This document shows positions 48,979 to 60,400 of a DNA stretch of 64,000 nucleotides, in pieces. The notes below the pieces were generated by a model. That model had not been told where the DNA came from. It did no database searches and saw nothing but the letters and a program-made list of their open reading frames with translations. Within the stretch, counting starts at the first letter, position 1, and every line of letters starts with the position of its first letter. Made by a program: the position numbers and the translations under genes. The DNA comes from Heterodera schachtii (Eukaryota > Nematoda > Chromadorea > Rhabditida > Heteroderidae): NCBI GenBank assembly GCA_023374025.1, contig SIJG01000016.1:887844-951843 (forward strand). Reading direction: 5' to 3'.

Positions 48979-50904
48979 TTAAAATTCGCGAAAAGTCTGT
49001 TCTTCGGAGAATATCCGTCTGCTCTTTGTTTCGTCCTTCGTTTTTCCCATTTTGGCGTCGGTCAGTGCCCTCACCGATTGGGGCTGACTTTCGGCCTGTT
49101 CTTCCGTTTCCTCCTCATCTTTCTCATTGCCCTTTTCGTCTTTCAATGTTTTTTCGCAAATGTTAGCCTTAAGCTGTCCGACCAATGCTTCGTTTAATTG
49201 TGCAAATTCTTCGACTGCGTACACATTTTGCGGTCCATCAGCAACCTAATTGAAGAACAACCTTCCTTATCATTCATTCATTACCCATAAAATTGATTTG
49301 AATGTTTATACCGTCTCAAGCTGTTGTCGGACAATTGCTGGTCCTACTCCGACCACCACAATTTTCACATTATCGTCGCGCAAAGCCTTCGCTAAAAACA
49401 ATTCCGATTTTTTGCCTCCAAATTTCAGCTTCCCCAACCCGGGGTGGCCACGTCATCCTCCGATGCGCCGTCAGTGACCACCACCAGAACTTTGTTGACA
49501 ATTGTCGGCTCTCTTCTAGCCGAAGCCATCACTTTTTTCTGCGTGTAGAGAAGTGCTCCGCCAAGCCGTGTCCCCCCGTTTAAATAACGGACCATTGAAA
49601 TGGCTTCTTCGAGCTGAAAATGAAATTCCCCCTTTTTAGGCGTTTCATTTCATTCAATTGTAAGGAAGAAGCTGACTGGGCGGTTAAAACGCGGAAGCGG
49701 GGGTTGATAAGATCCATAAAAGAAAGGGCGGATGTGCCTCGGTAGCTTAATGGTAGAGCTGCCCACGGAAAGGGTGCATGAGTGGGTTCGATTCCCACCC
49801 GAGGTTTAACATTTTGCCCATTTCTTATTGGTAGCACCGGATGGTTGCCCCACCGCGCCAGCAGCAATTAGTTAATGGACCGAGGGACCGGTCCCGATGA
49901 GGATGGAGCTGTAAGGAAGAAGCTGACTGGGCGGTTAAAACGCGGAAGCGGGGGTTGATAAGATCCATAAAAGAAAGGGCGGATGTGCCTCGGTAGCTTA
50001 ATGGTAGAGCTGCCCACGGAAAGGGTGCATGAGTGGGTTCGATTCCCACCCGAGGTTTAACATTTTGCCCACTTCTTATTCAATTAATATTTATTTGCTA
50101 ATAGCAACCAATTAGCAAATTTTTCTAATTTTCAAATTTGTTGTGACCTTCTTTGCGTTAAAATAATCAGTCAGTCCGAGTTCTGTGCGGCAATGGCCGG
50201 CGAATTGGACCAATGCCAAATGATTGCCTTTTCGCGACACGCCCATTTGTTTGGCAAACTCGCGACAGAATTGCAACATTTGGTCCTTAAACACTCTTTC
50301 CGTAATTGACGAGGAGCCGTCCAACAGAAGCACAACATCCATCGGAGCAGCTAATCGTTGAACAATGAAAAATTAATCACCGTTTTTGTATTTTTTTTCC
50401 TTCTAATTATTTTCGTTTCATTTATTTCATTTTTTCCAAATTACGCTTTGGCGCCTCCTCTTTGGGCTCTTCTCTTCTGCTGCGGGTTGCACTTTCAGGT
50501 GTCTCCCCCGCTTTCTTTGTCTTCACTTTGGTCTTCCGTTCTGTCGGTCGCTTTTCCTCTGTCCCCGCCGTTTTCTCCCCCGTTTCTCTGTCCCCGCTTT
50601 CGTCTTCCCCCGAATTGTCATTCCTCACTGTGCTCGTCACATTCAACGAATTGCGTTTCATTGTGCTGATGAATCCTTTCGGCTGACTTCCGTCGGCACC
50701 TTTTGTGCCGTCGTCCGTTCTGCTGATCAGCGAAATGTGCCGTTGTTCGACCGTCTCTTCTGCCGATTCCCATTTTGAACTGCTGCTATAATGAGTCGGT
50801 TGTTGGTTCTTTCGGATGGAGTCCGATGAAGGCCGCGCTAAGGACCGACTCGGCGAGCGAAGTTCAAATGGAAACCGACCATCAGAAAATACATTCGATA
50901 TCAT
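48979..50904 (-). CDS. VWA-domain protein with charged N- and C-terminal extensions
   Basis: Five exons join in frame: 50904-50445, 50350-50148, 49613-49439, one near 49417-49312, and the last ending at 48979. The first exon (about 153 residues) is Ser/Lys/Glu-rich and looks disordered. Then a von Willebrand A domain begins MDVVLLLDGSSSITERVF, with the MIDAS motif DGSSS intact, a central NGGTRLGGAL that supplies the MIDAS threonine, VLVVVTDGASEDD, and VKIVVVGVGPA. VWA domains mediate metal-dependent protein binding; in nematodes many are extracellular. No signal peptide is visible at the chosen start, so either the protein is intracellular or a leader exon lies upstream. The C-terminal tail is Glu/Lys-rich. 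The second intron contains a tandem duplication with tRNA-like sequences. Confidence 0.8.
49736..49805 (+). tRNA. tRNA-like sequence, copy 1, isotype unresolved
   Basis: Acceptor stem GCCTCGG pairs with CCGAGGT. D arm GCTTAATGGTAGAGC and T arm GTGGGTTCGATTCCCAC (5-bp stem, GGTTCGATTCC B box) are well formed. The anticodon arm (from GCCCACGGAAAGGGT) pairs poorly and position 33 is not T, so I cannot assign an anticodon. It may be a diverged tRNA, a pseudogene or a tRNA-derived SINE head. It is antisense to the host gene. Confidence 0.55.
49987..50056 (+). tRNA. tRNA-like sequence, copy 2, isotype unresolved
   Basis: Identical in sequence to the copy at 49736-49805, 251 bp further on. The same strong acceptor, D and T arms and weak anticodon arm apply. 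Confidence 0.55.
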
Positions 50905-51367
50905 TAAGACATTAATTATGTAATTATGGCAATTGAAGGAGAATGAAAAGCAAAGAATTATTTTATATCATTCATTTATGAATTTGTTTAAACGGAAGAA
51001 TGTCAGCTGTTATCGGAAAAAAACAAAAGGGAACTCAAAATGTTGAAGCAATGAAAATTATTTTAAGTAAGCAGTTCCGCCGGTTGGCTAATCTAATTAA
51101 TCTTTTCATCCCTCTCCATTTAGTGGAAATTAAAAAATAATTTTAAATTTTTAAATTGAGTTCTTTTGTTTGACACACCGAGTCAAAAAACGAGAATTGT
51201 GTCAATAAGAGAGAGTGCAAAGAAAAATACATCTCTCATTTTGGCGCACTATTTCTTTGTCTCTGTTAATAGAGAAAAACTGAGTTCAGTCGGATGCGCA
51301 TAACTTTTGAAGCATGCGGAATTTCATCATTAAATTTTGCATACCGATATTACTTTTATCCAACTAG
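50905..51367. other. Upstream of the VWA gene
   Basis: A+T-rich, no exon recognised before the MITE cluster. Confidence 0.5.
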
Positions 51368-51375
51368 GAAATGAG

Positions 51376-52002
51376 GGTACTTTTCGGCGGGCCAGGCCGT
51401 TTTCGTACGGGCCGTTTTCGTACGAACACATGTTTTTGGACTATAACTTTTTTCTTTGCCAACCAAATCCAAAACTGTTGGTATCATTCGAAAGCCCTTC
51501 AGATGCTCTATTAGCATGCAAAATTCCAAAAAATCTCGTCAAGTTTAAAAAAAGTTCGAGCCAAAAAAAGTTGGGAAATCTGGTTTTTTGAGTTCTTCAG
51601 GCCATAATTTTTTTGAACCTTTACAAAATTTTTCGAAATTTTCCAGGCTAATAGAGGACACTTAGTGCTATCGAATGATACCAACAATGTTGGATTTGGT
51701 TGGCAAAGAAAAAAGTTATAGCCAAAAACTTGCGCTCGTACGAAAACGGCCCGTACTAAAACGACCCTGACCGACTTTTCGGTTATGCGTACACAGGGCG
51801 AAATTTTAAAAAATGCAACAAAGGAGCGCGCATAGTGGGAAAAGACGTTTGCCTTCGCATAAAAAGCTAAACAATGAATGTCCCACAAATTGTTGCTTAT
51901 ATGCCGCCTAAATAGTTCGCGCACTTTGTTTTGTTACTCCGCGCGCTCCTTTGTTGCATTTTTTTAAAATTTGGCCCTGTGTACGCATAACCGAAAAGTA
52001 CC
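51376..52002. mobile_element. MITE of family GGTACTTTTCGG, 8-bp TSD, split by a MULE-like insert
   Basis: Outer ends are GGTACTTTTCGG (51376-51387) and CCGAAAAGTACC (51991-52002). Perfect 8-bp repeats GAAATGAG flank it (51368-51375 and 52003-52010). Inside, GGTTATGCGTACACAGGGC near 51781 pairs with its inverse near 51974-51994, and TGCAACAAAGGAGCGCGC near 51816 pairs with GCGCGCTCCTTTGTTGCA near 51941. Removing the nested insert and its duplication leaves 232 bp, close to the 251-bp copy at 30035. Confidence 0.88.
51388..51773. mobile_element. Nested MULE-like foldback element, 9-bp TSD
   Basis: Starts CGGGCCAGGCCGTTTTCG and ends with the inverse CTAAAACGACCCTGACCG; the inverted repeats continue for about 40 bp (GTACGGGCCGTTTTCGTACG on the left, its complement on the right) and further into TATAACTTTTTTCTTTGCCA. 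Perfect 9-bp repeats ACTTTTCGG flank it (51379-51387 and 51774-51782); the left copy is part of the outer element terminus. A 9-bp duplication with long inverted repeats is characteristic of Mutator-like elements. No transposase. Confidence 0.82.
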
Positions 52003-52297
52003 GAAATGAGTGCATTTGTTTTCATAATTTTTATTTTTTGAACGAGTGCTCAGTTCCTTGCTCTTTTTCGTTTAGCTTATCAAATAGGCTAACATATGGC
52101 AAAATCCCAATTTCGGTGTTCGCTTAAACCCTGAGAAAAACTTTATAAAATGGTTTTACGTTTCTTGTGGCAATATTTTTGATCGTGACAGTATAAAACG
52201 GCCGCGCAAAAAAAAAAGCCGGCGCCAAAAAATCTCGCGTAAAAACCCGCGTCAAAGTGGCAACGCCAAATTGGGCGGTTCCCTTAACATTCATAAT

Positions 52298-52881
52298 TAG
52301 GGCTCGGATTTATAGTTGCTAAAAACTGCCAAAATAATTAGTTTTTAATTTCTAAAAAAACCCCAAAATAGTTGCTAAAAATAGGTAAATAGTTGCTAAA
52401 AAGTTCCGAATTTAGGGGTGTAAAATCGAAATTTTTCTTCAAAAAGCAAAAATATTTTGCCAAATCATTAAATATTAAATAATTTTCAAAATCAAAAATT
52501 CTCGTCAAGAAAATAAACAAATAAATTTTGGAGGTGAATTTTTGAGAAATTTTTCATTTATCAGAGGTGCATTTTTGAAAATTTTCGGGTCGATTCTTAG
52601 GGGTGTATTTTTGAAAAAAATTTTTGAGTCGATTCTTAGGGGTGTATTTTTCGTTTTTATTGCATTTTTGTTAACAATTTTTGGGCAAAACGCTAAAATA
52701 GTTGAAAATAGTTTTTTTCAAAATTTAGTTTTTTAGTTGCTAAAAATAAAAAACTAGAAAATAGTTGCTAATAACTCGAAAAGTAGCTTAACAACAGCCG
52801 AAAAAAACACGTTTTTCGTGCATTTCAGGCCACGGGGAGCTCAGGAAAAAAATAGTGAAAAAACTATAAATCCGAGCCCTA
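52298..52881. mobile_element. hAT-type element, family TAGGG..TTTATAGTTGCT, copy B
   Basis: Starts TAGGGCTCGGATTTATAGTT and ends with the exact inverse AACTATAAATCCGAGCCCTA. Perfect 8-bp repeats TTCATAAT flank it (52290-52297 and 52882-52889). It matches copy A (22006-22584) over its whole length, including GGGGTGTATTTTTGAAAAAAA and ATAGTTGCTAAAAA repeats. Interestingly, in both copies the two termini agree with each other better than with the other copy (ATACG versus CTCGG). Confidence 0.9.
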
Positions 52882-53086
52882 TTCATAATTTACGTATTGA
52901 CCGTTTTGAATCGATTCCGACCTTTTTGAGCAAATTTTGAGTTTTGGACCTATGACCGATATTTACCAAAAAAATTCATTCATAAGGAAGGACCTACCTT
53001 GAAAATTGCCTTTTTAGCATTGTTTACAGGAGACTATCGCCAGTATTACCTAAACTACTACAATTTCGTTTTCTTATAGATTTGCA

Positions 53087-54870
53087 ATGTTTTATTATTT
53101 TTTTGAACTTTTAATTGCATACTTCAATGCATCGCTGGCCCTCCTTCGTGTTTTTGTGCTCGGTTTTTGTTATGCCATTCGCGAATTTTACACAGATTAC
53201 ACTGGAAATCTGAAATTTGTTCCAAAAAACAAATTGTTTCAATCGAAAGTGGCAGAATGGAAGAAAAGTCTGTTGCAATTAAATGGAGATATTGAACGCA
53301 AAACCAAGAGGAATGAAGGCGAAGAAGTTCAACAAAATGACCATCAACAGAATTCACTAATTGCAGTTTTGACGGGAGGCGATGGGACAATTGGAAGTGA
53401 GGCGAGTGCTATTTCGTCTTCATCATGGAACAGAATTCAATAAAAAAAAATATTTTATGTTTTATTTTTTGCCTCCTTCAGATTCTCGACTATTTGCTCT
53501 CATTGGATTTTTTTGTGTTTGTCATCGGAATGAATGCTCCTCAATTGGGCTCTGATCGAATGCTTTTTGTTCCATGTGATCTGAGCGACAAAAATCAGGC
53601 GAGTTTAATTTTTAATTTTGCTAGTACCGAAAATGAATTGCTGAATTGTATTTGTTTACTCACACCAAAGGAAAAGGTGCACTATTTGTATCCGCCATGG
53701 CAACTGTTTATTATGAAATCTTCACTTTTTATGACGTTTTATTGACCATAAATTTTTTGTTTATGTCTCACAAATCGCTTAGAGACAGAATTTTGCGTTA
53801 TAACTAAAATTGCTTTGGACATTTCATTTTAATGGTCTGAATTAAATGATAATGTGTCTCCATTTTTAGGTTTTCGAGGCGGTCGAGTCCGTTTTGCTCG
53901 GCTGTTCCCACGTCGACCTTTTGGTGCTGAATGCGGCGATGATGCTTTGTCCGGATGCCGGTGCCTTCGCTTTTCCTTTGTTTTACTTCTTCCCCCCCCC
54001 TCTCTTTTTGGTTGGCTTCCCTTTCGCATCGGTCGCTTCGGCTGTTCCATCATTGAGCCCCATCTCGCGGTGAATGTGCTGGCAAATGCGCAGCTTTTCG
54101 CCTCATTTGCCGGTCGGTTGGAGTGCAGTCGCTTCCGTTCGCCCCGCGCCGTTTTCCTTTCCTCGTGCACTGCGCATGCCGGCGAACTGTCACTGCTTTT
54201 GGAGAACGAAGGCACGGCGAATGAAGGGCAAAAGCCATCGTTATTTAACGAATTAAAAATTTAAAAAATGAAATTTAACCGCTTAAATTATGAAATTTAA
54301 CCGCTTAAATTATTTTAATTTCATTTCACCGGGATTTTTTTAGAAAAGTTTTGGTGCCGTCGCATCAACGACTATAAATCGTACGCCGACTCTAAATTGC
54401 TGCTCAGCATTTACGTCAAACATTTGAGCCACATTTTAAAGTATTTTAGATTGGTTTTATTATTTTATGCCGTCTTTTAGAATTCGACAGAGTAAAATCG
54501 CCGTTGTCAGTGTCCATCCCGGCGTCGTGCCTGGCAAATTGTACCGAAATGTTTTTTGGCCCTTCCGATTATTCATCAACGGATTTTTGAGACCATTTTT
54601 GAGGTTGGTTGCTTTGGACTTTTTTGCCTATTTCCGTATTTTTCTTTTCCTCTTAAATTTCGCAGGTCGCCGCTGTTGGCCGCGACCCGCGTGTTGGACG
54701 TCGCCTTCTCCGACGATCTCCGTGAGGGTGCCTATTACGAGGACAGTCGCGTCACTGCGTTAAAATGTGCCGACGACCCGGAATTCGTTTGGTCAGTGGG
54801 CACTTCCGTCAGGGACATGATCGTGGACAGCAACGAGAACTCCTTCAACAAAAGCGAAAGCACCGAATAA
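53087..54870 (+). CDS. Short-chain dehydrogenase/reductase with N-terminal membrane anchor
   Basis: An NAD(P)-dependent oxidoreductase of the retinol dehydrogenase-like SDR group. Exons: 53087-53401, 53482-53598, one from 53870, one near 54060-54230, one near 54345-54440, one near 54480-54603 and one from about 54667 to 54870. The start MFYYFFELLIAYFNASLALL is hydrophobic and probably a signal anchor. TGGDGTIGSE is the nucleotide-binding TGxxxGxG motif. DLLVLNAAM replaces the usual NNAG; AVNVLANAQLF and VFLSSC (catalytic Ser) follow, and YADSKLLLS is the catalytic YxxxK. VVSVHPGVV matches the family PG motif. Two introns use GC donors (53402 and 53599). It converges on NDUFAF2 with 348 bp between. 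Substrate cannot be inferred. Confidence 0.85.
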
Positions 54871-55218
54871 AGCAGGGTTTCTTCGTTTTGCATAACAAAA
54901 TAAAAGTGATGACCAATCACTAAGATTGAAAAAACATTTCAGATAGCAATTAATCTATTTTTTGAACCTTCGACTTTCCTTTTCTGTCTTTCGAGAGATT
55001 TGTCTTTCATTTTCACTGCCTTTTATGTCGGATTCGACTTCTTTCTTTCATTGTTCCTTAATTGCACAATCCAAATAATTTCAATGTTTAATAATCGTCA
55101 ATTGTTTAAAACAATTTTAATGTTCGATAATCATCAATATTCTTTCATTTGTTTGTTTATCAATATTCCTATTAAAAACAACAGCTAAAACAATAAATAT
55201 GATGGTTTTGTCAGCCAA
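54871..55218. other. Convergent intergenic gap, SDR and NDUFAF2
   Basis: A+T-rich with no exon; it presumably holds both 3' UTRs. Confidence 0.5.
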
Positions 55219-56111
55219 TTATTTCTCGAAAAAGAATTTTTTGTACTTCCACTTGCCCTCCTTCTGCTCCCTCTCCAATTGCTCTCTCGTCTTTGCCCCC
55301 GCAATTCCCTCGTACTCTTCTTCGGTGTACTTAGGGTATTCTTTCCCTGCCACATTTCGCCTTTTGTCAGTTTCCGCTGCCCCAGGGCCCGTCGACACAA
55401 TCATTGGCGCTTTCTTTTCCGTTTCTGTGTTTTGTACCAATTGAGCCTAAAAAGTAACAAATAAACATTTATATTGCGAAAAGAGCAATTAAAAAAGAAT
55501 TTCAAAGATTTTTTTAAATTTTGAATTGCAATTGTCGCAATTTGAGAATGGCGCAGAGATTACACTGTTTATTCTGTGCTTTTTTACTTGTTGTTTGAGT
55601 ATGTTCAGCTGAATTTCTTCGTCGGACGGAGGGAAACGCCTGCTTTTGTTGAGCCACGCGCGCCATTCCACCGGTGGTTCTGACGGAACTTCGACGTCCG
55701 GGGGCGGCTCAAAACCCCTAAACGAAAAGCGGGGTTCTCAGAGTGTGGTATGCTTTCGTCCTATTGTTCTGTAAACAAAATCACATATTTCTCTGGTACT
55801 GCCGGACCATTCCCATAAAAAATTAAATGATTGAAAAAAATAGGGATAGTTTGACAAAAATAACCAAATACCGTCATTCCCTGTACAATTCCGTCAGATT
55901 TATGGTAAAATAAAAAATATGAAAGCAAAAAAAACATTTCCTACCTGTTCACATTTCCTTTTCGGTTTCCCTCCAAAATTTCGTAAAAGCGATTGCCTGC
56001 GCTGTCTTCACCAACGAATTTCCTTTTTTTGACGCGCGAAAAAGATCCCCAAAAATCGTGCCACATTTTAAGAAATGGGCCAATCCGCGTCGGAACTGGT
56101 GGTTTGCTCAT
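55219..56111 (-). CDS. NDUFAF2: NDUFAF2 (mimitin), complex I assembly factor
   Basis: A paralogue of the NDUFA12 subunit that helps assemble respiratory complex I in the mitochondrial matrix (family knowledge). Exons: 56111-55945, 55717-55588 and 55446-55219, phases matching. MSKPPVPTRIGPFLKMWHDF starts the conserved region; KKRKFVGEDSAGNRFYEILE is the B17.2-type motif (normally GxDxxGNxYYE), and PPVEWRAWLNKSRRFPPSDE matches the family PxEWxxWL..RR..PP signature. The C-terminal part is charged and ends KWKYKKFFFEK. An upstream in-frame ATG at 56225 would add 38 residues; I prefer 56111. No obvious mitochondrial presequence at either start. The second half after KQQ is lineage-variable. Confidence 0.88.
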
Positions 56112-56334
56112 CACAAAACGAAATGAATAATCTAAATAATCAATGTTTGTTTGAAGATGATAAAATGGCCTTTTTGGCCTAGATCTTTTAACAATCAAAT
56201 TTTGCCGCTCAGAAAACTTTTCCATGGGTGAGGAAGTCGGAGTTTGATGTAAATTTTAGGGGAAGGGAAAATTTTATAAAGATAGAACATTTCGCCAAAT
56301 TTTAACATTTTAAACACAATCTTTTTTTTTATTT

Positions 56335-56755
56335 GTCATATTTTATTGGGACCAAGCCATTTTTTTTTCTTAAAAAATTGGCCTAAAAGCGCAAAATTTG
56401 AACATTTTTTGGACAAAGTTTGTTAACAAGCGCATTAAAAATTACAAAATTTTTCCCGGCGGCGCCTATCGGCACCGCCGGACTCCCCTTTTTCCCCAAA
56501 AGTTTTGGAAAAACGCGCCGCGAAAATTTTAGTGTTTTTTATCCTGAATTTGAAAAAAAAGGTTGGTCATCCTGAATATACATATACTTCTGAACAATTC
56601 TAATGCTAAAACAGGCACTCGCGCGAAAATGGAACAAAAATTTTGTATTTGAAAAATTTTGTTAAAAAAATTTAACGTTGGAAAATTACCGGTACCGGTG
56701 GAAAAAGTTGATACCGGTACCGGTTTTTTTTACAATTACCGCTCTACCCTACTAA
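56335..56755. repeat. Transposon fragment with shared GC module and ACCGGT repeats
   Basis: CGGCGGCGCCTATCGGCACC at 56457 and its A+T-rich upstream context match the cores of the 2534 and 47750 elements. Further right are ACCGGTACCGGTGG and ACCGGTACCGGTTTT, then ACCGCTCTACCCTA, which inverted gives TAGGGTAGAGCGGT, a plausible hAT terminus. No left terminus or duplication was found. Confidence 0.55.
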
Positions 56756-57447
56756 AAACCCCAAAAAAGGCCAAAATATGTGCCAAAATTAAAAAAAAAA
56801 CTACTTAAAAAATAAGTGAATTCCCCCAAAAATTCACATTTTTTTTAATCAATTTCGTTAGCATAAATGCAAACAAAATCATTCAAGCTTTTTTGTACGA
56901 TTTTTTAGGCCCCCGGCTTTCGTTGATATTCTGTTTAAAGATTGAAGTCTTATTTTAAAAGTGCACGAAAGCAAAAAAAAAAAAAAACGCAAAAAAGCAA
57001 ACGAAAGCGGCGGAAAGGGGCGAAAGTTGGCATCCTGATTAAACGAATTAATAAATAAATTAATTGAGCGGGCGAATGAGTGTCAAAGAGAAATTATTAA
57101 TTAATAAATGCCTTCCCATTAAAACAATAACAGAAAACACGATTTGGAAGTGTTTGACGAGGAGAGGGAAAAGGCCAAGGAAATTTGTTGCTGTCAGCAA
57201 AAATGGAAACCAAAGACAAAAAGCAAGCATTAATTATATTTTGCATTTTTTTTGTCAAAATATCCAAATTAAAACAATCACAATAAAAGTGCAAAAAAAG
57301 AAAGAAAGAAACAATCGAATGAGAGAATTTGAAATTACGGCCATTCATTCTCCAAAACACAAAAAACATATTACCAAATAGGCCTTTTGCTCAATAATAT
57401 AGTTAAATATGTATGTATTTAATAGAAATAAATAATAATAATTATCA
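56756..57447. other. Intergenic, no gene seen
   Basis: A+T-rich; frames around 57064-57381 on both strands are Lys/Asn or Phe-rich and unsupported. Confidence 0.5.
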
Positions 57448-60400
57448 TCACACAATTGTGCCCCGTCGGAAACAGCCGTTCTGCTGACTTTGGATAAACT
57501 GTCGCAATCGGCGGAGATTCTGCACGAGCAAAGGGCCATAAACTTTGTCGTACCAATCCGAACACTTTCCGCTAAAGGGGAAATTATTGCTGTACAACAA
57601 TGTTTGGGGTTGGCCTCGTTTTAAAAACAAAAAACGACAAAAAAGGCTAAATGCTTGTAAGAAAATCTCAAATGTCACCCCCCCCCCCTCATATTTTTTA
57701 TTTACCGAAAATCCGCCCTCGAAATGTGTATGACGTAGGAATGGCCAGAACAGACGGGGACGACGAGAAACTCGGACTTGTAGACGGACACGTGCTAAAT
57801 TTCATTTAACAATTATTTATTTATTGACAAGAGAATTTTTTTACGTTAATCAAACACATTTTTAATCGAAACAAAAAGAAATTAATTCGGTTAGAAAAAG
57901 TAAATAGCCAAAAATTTTTGTGCTTACCTTTTCGACGTTATGCCGACAAACATTCCGTGGTACGACGGACCGTTCAACGACCAAACCGATGCTGCTGTTC
58001 TCATTCAATTCGCTGTAAAGCCAACATCTGAAAATGGCAATTTATTAATTATTACCATAAAATAATTAATAATTTTCACCGTGCCAAAAATGTCGACTTT
58101 TCCGGCACGTCGCCAAGCAGAGATTTATAGGTAATTCGCATAATGTCTAAATTTTGCAGAGAAGGACCGATTCTTTGGCAGTCTTTCACTTGAGAGTCCC
58201 ACAAATGCCTAAAAATGCTTTTTAAATAGCAAAACTGACAATTGGCATTCTTCGACAAAATTCAATAAACCGTGGGCCCCAAAATAGAAAAGTTAGAGTA
58301 AATTGACTAAATTTGGTTTGGTGCTGTAAATGGTGTCTCCCATCCGGGAGCAGCTCGTTTCCCCCCCGCCGTTTCCCCCCCGTATCAGTTCCCCCCCAGC
58401 TCAGTTCCCCCCCGCATCGTTTCCCCCCCAAGAAATTTTTTTTTAAAAAATTTTCTAACTTAGAAATTTTTCAAGAAAAAAATCTAGAAAGTTTTTTTAC
58501 AAGAAAATTCTAAGAAAAAAATTTTTTGAGAAGTTTTCAGCGATTTTTTGGAAAATTTTTTGAAAAATCTTAGAAATTCCCCATAAAAATTTCTCAAAAA
58601 ATTTTTTTCTTAGAATTTTCTTGTAAAAAAACTTTCTAAGATTTTTTTCTTGAAAAATTTCTGTTAGAAAATTTTTTTAAAAAAAATTTCTCGGGGGGGA
58701 AGCGATGCGGGGGGGAACTGAGCTGGGGGGGAACTGATACGGGGGGGAAACGGCGGGGGGGAACCGGCGGGCGGGAAACGTAGTGCACCCCTCCCATCCA
58801 CCAAATTTCGTTGCCTGCTGTGCAGAATGGCGGCCAACACCAAATTGGGTGACGCCGCAATGGCCGTCTGCACGCTGACCACCTTCAGATGGACCATGTC
58901 GTTGATGGTCCGCGTGAACAACTGCGACCCGTCCGGAAACACGCGTTTCAATCCTCGATTTTCCCATCCACCGGAGGACAAATAATCCTAAAGGGACTGA
59001 AAAAGTAGAGGAAAGTCCAATGAGATGCTTAATCGGATGCTTTTCCCCATTTTAGCTATTTTTCGAAAGTGAGGGAGGAGGGACAAAAACCGAAAACCCA
59101 ACGATTTCCAATTAAAAGGCAATCACTCACCGCCTTTAGTCGGGACAATTGCTGTCTGAAGTTGTACTGCAATTCCGTGCTGAAGTCAAACTGTCCGTTT
59201 TTGATTGGCATTTCCAAGTCGTGGCACACTTTCCACCGTTTGTCCTCAGAGACCAATTTGGCCAGGGCATTCGGCAAGTACAACAAACGCTCCCATTGGT
59301 CGATCATTGTCATCAGAAGTCTCTTCACTGCGTCCAGAGAATCCAAAACGGGCGTGCAAATGGTTTTTCGACGGCTTAAAAAAGCAACAAACGTTTTAAA
59401 ATTTTGAATTTTTCAAAAATGCATAATTTGTTTTTAGGGTTTTTTAGGGGTAGGGATTTTGCCGCAATTTTTTCAGTCCGTAACTTACGTCAATTTACTG
59501 CTTCTGCTCCGTTTGGTGTTGTCCGGCGTCATCAACTTCCCCATTTTGTTGTCCCCCGGCATTTTGAACAGCGTCGGCATCCAACAGGTGGCCATGCACA
59601 GCGAAGTCATTCGGGGCGACAGTCGCGTCACTGTGCCCAGAAAACGGAGCAATTGCGTCAGCGCCTCGCGGTGTTCGGTGGGCAGCAGCAAAACGCAATG
59701 GTGCAGGGCAACGAAGTGACGCTGCTCGGGCAATTCGCTGACCATTTTGACGACAATTTCGGAGATTTCTTCGGTCATCAGACTGCCTGACAAACTGGCG
59801 AAGTACTGCTTCAGCGCATCCGCAACGTCGTAAGGTGACGAGTCGGCCAACAGATGGGCCGGGATTGGCTGATCAGCAGAGAGGGCCGAGCATGCCTCGC
59901 TGATCTCTTTGATGCGCACGCTGGCACCTGACAAAATGAGGACGGACAGATTGGGGAGGGTGGCATTTAATGGCACGAAAAAAGAGCGATTAAGTGTTGA
60001 CGATGTTGTGAGACGGACGCACCACTTTTGCGGAAGATGCCATCCGAAGTGTGTGCCCGGCACTTGAGCCATTCCATAATATCGTAGACGAAACGCGGCA
60101 ACGGACTCGCGTCGGAAGTGAGCGGCACAATGGAACTCAGCGGCATGCCGTACAGAGAGGACGGTTTAGAGGGGGAGGGACACGGGGAAACATCGGACAC
60201 GACGGAGGAGGACGGATTGGCGGAGGACAGATGGGCTGAAAGGGGGGGGGGGGATGAAAGCGAAGTAAAATCAAAGGGGTCGGATTGAATTCGAAAACGT
60301 AAAAGAGAATTAATTTTTAAAAATTATGGAGGTGGCATTTTACATTTCCCACCATTTTACCACCTTTGTCCTTGAACTGGCGAATGACACTTCTCACCCG

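Larger units (their letters stand above)
49661..50081. repeat. Tandem duplication of a ~170-bp unit inside a VWA intron
   Basis: The unit begins TGTAAGGAAGAAGCTGACTG and ends with AACATTTTGCCCA(T/C)TTCTTATT. Copies lie at about 49661-49829 and 49910-50081, almost identical, separated by about 80 bp of unique sequence. Each contains one tRNA-like sequence. Confidence 0.9.

Noticed and set aside
49580..50049. Two minus-strand frames containing GIEPTHAPFPWAALPLSYRG
   Set aside because: They are translations of the reverse strand of the duplicated tRNA-like sequences, not proteins.
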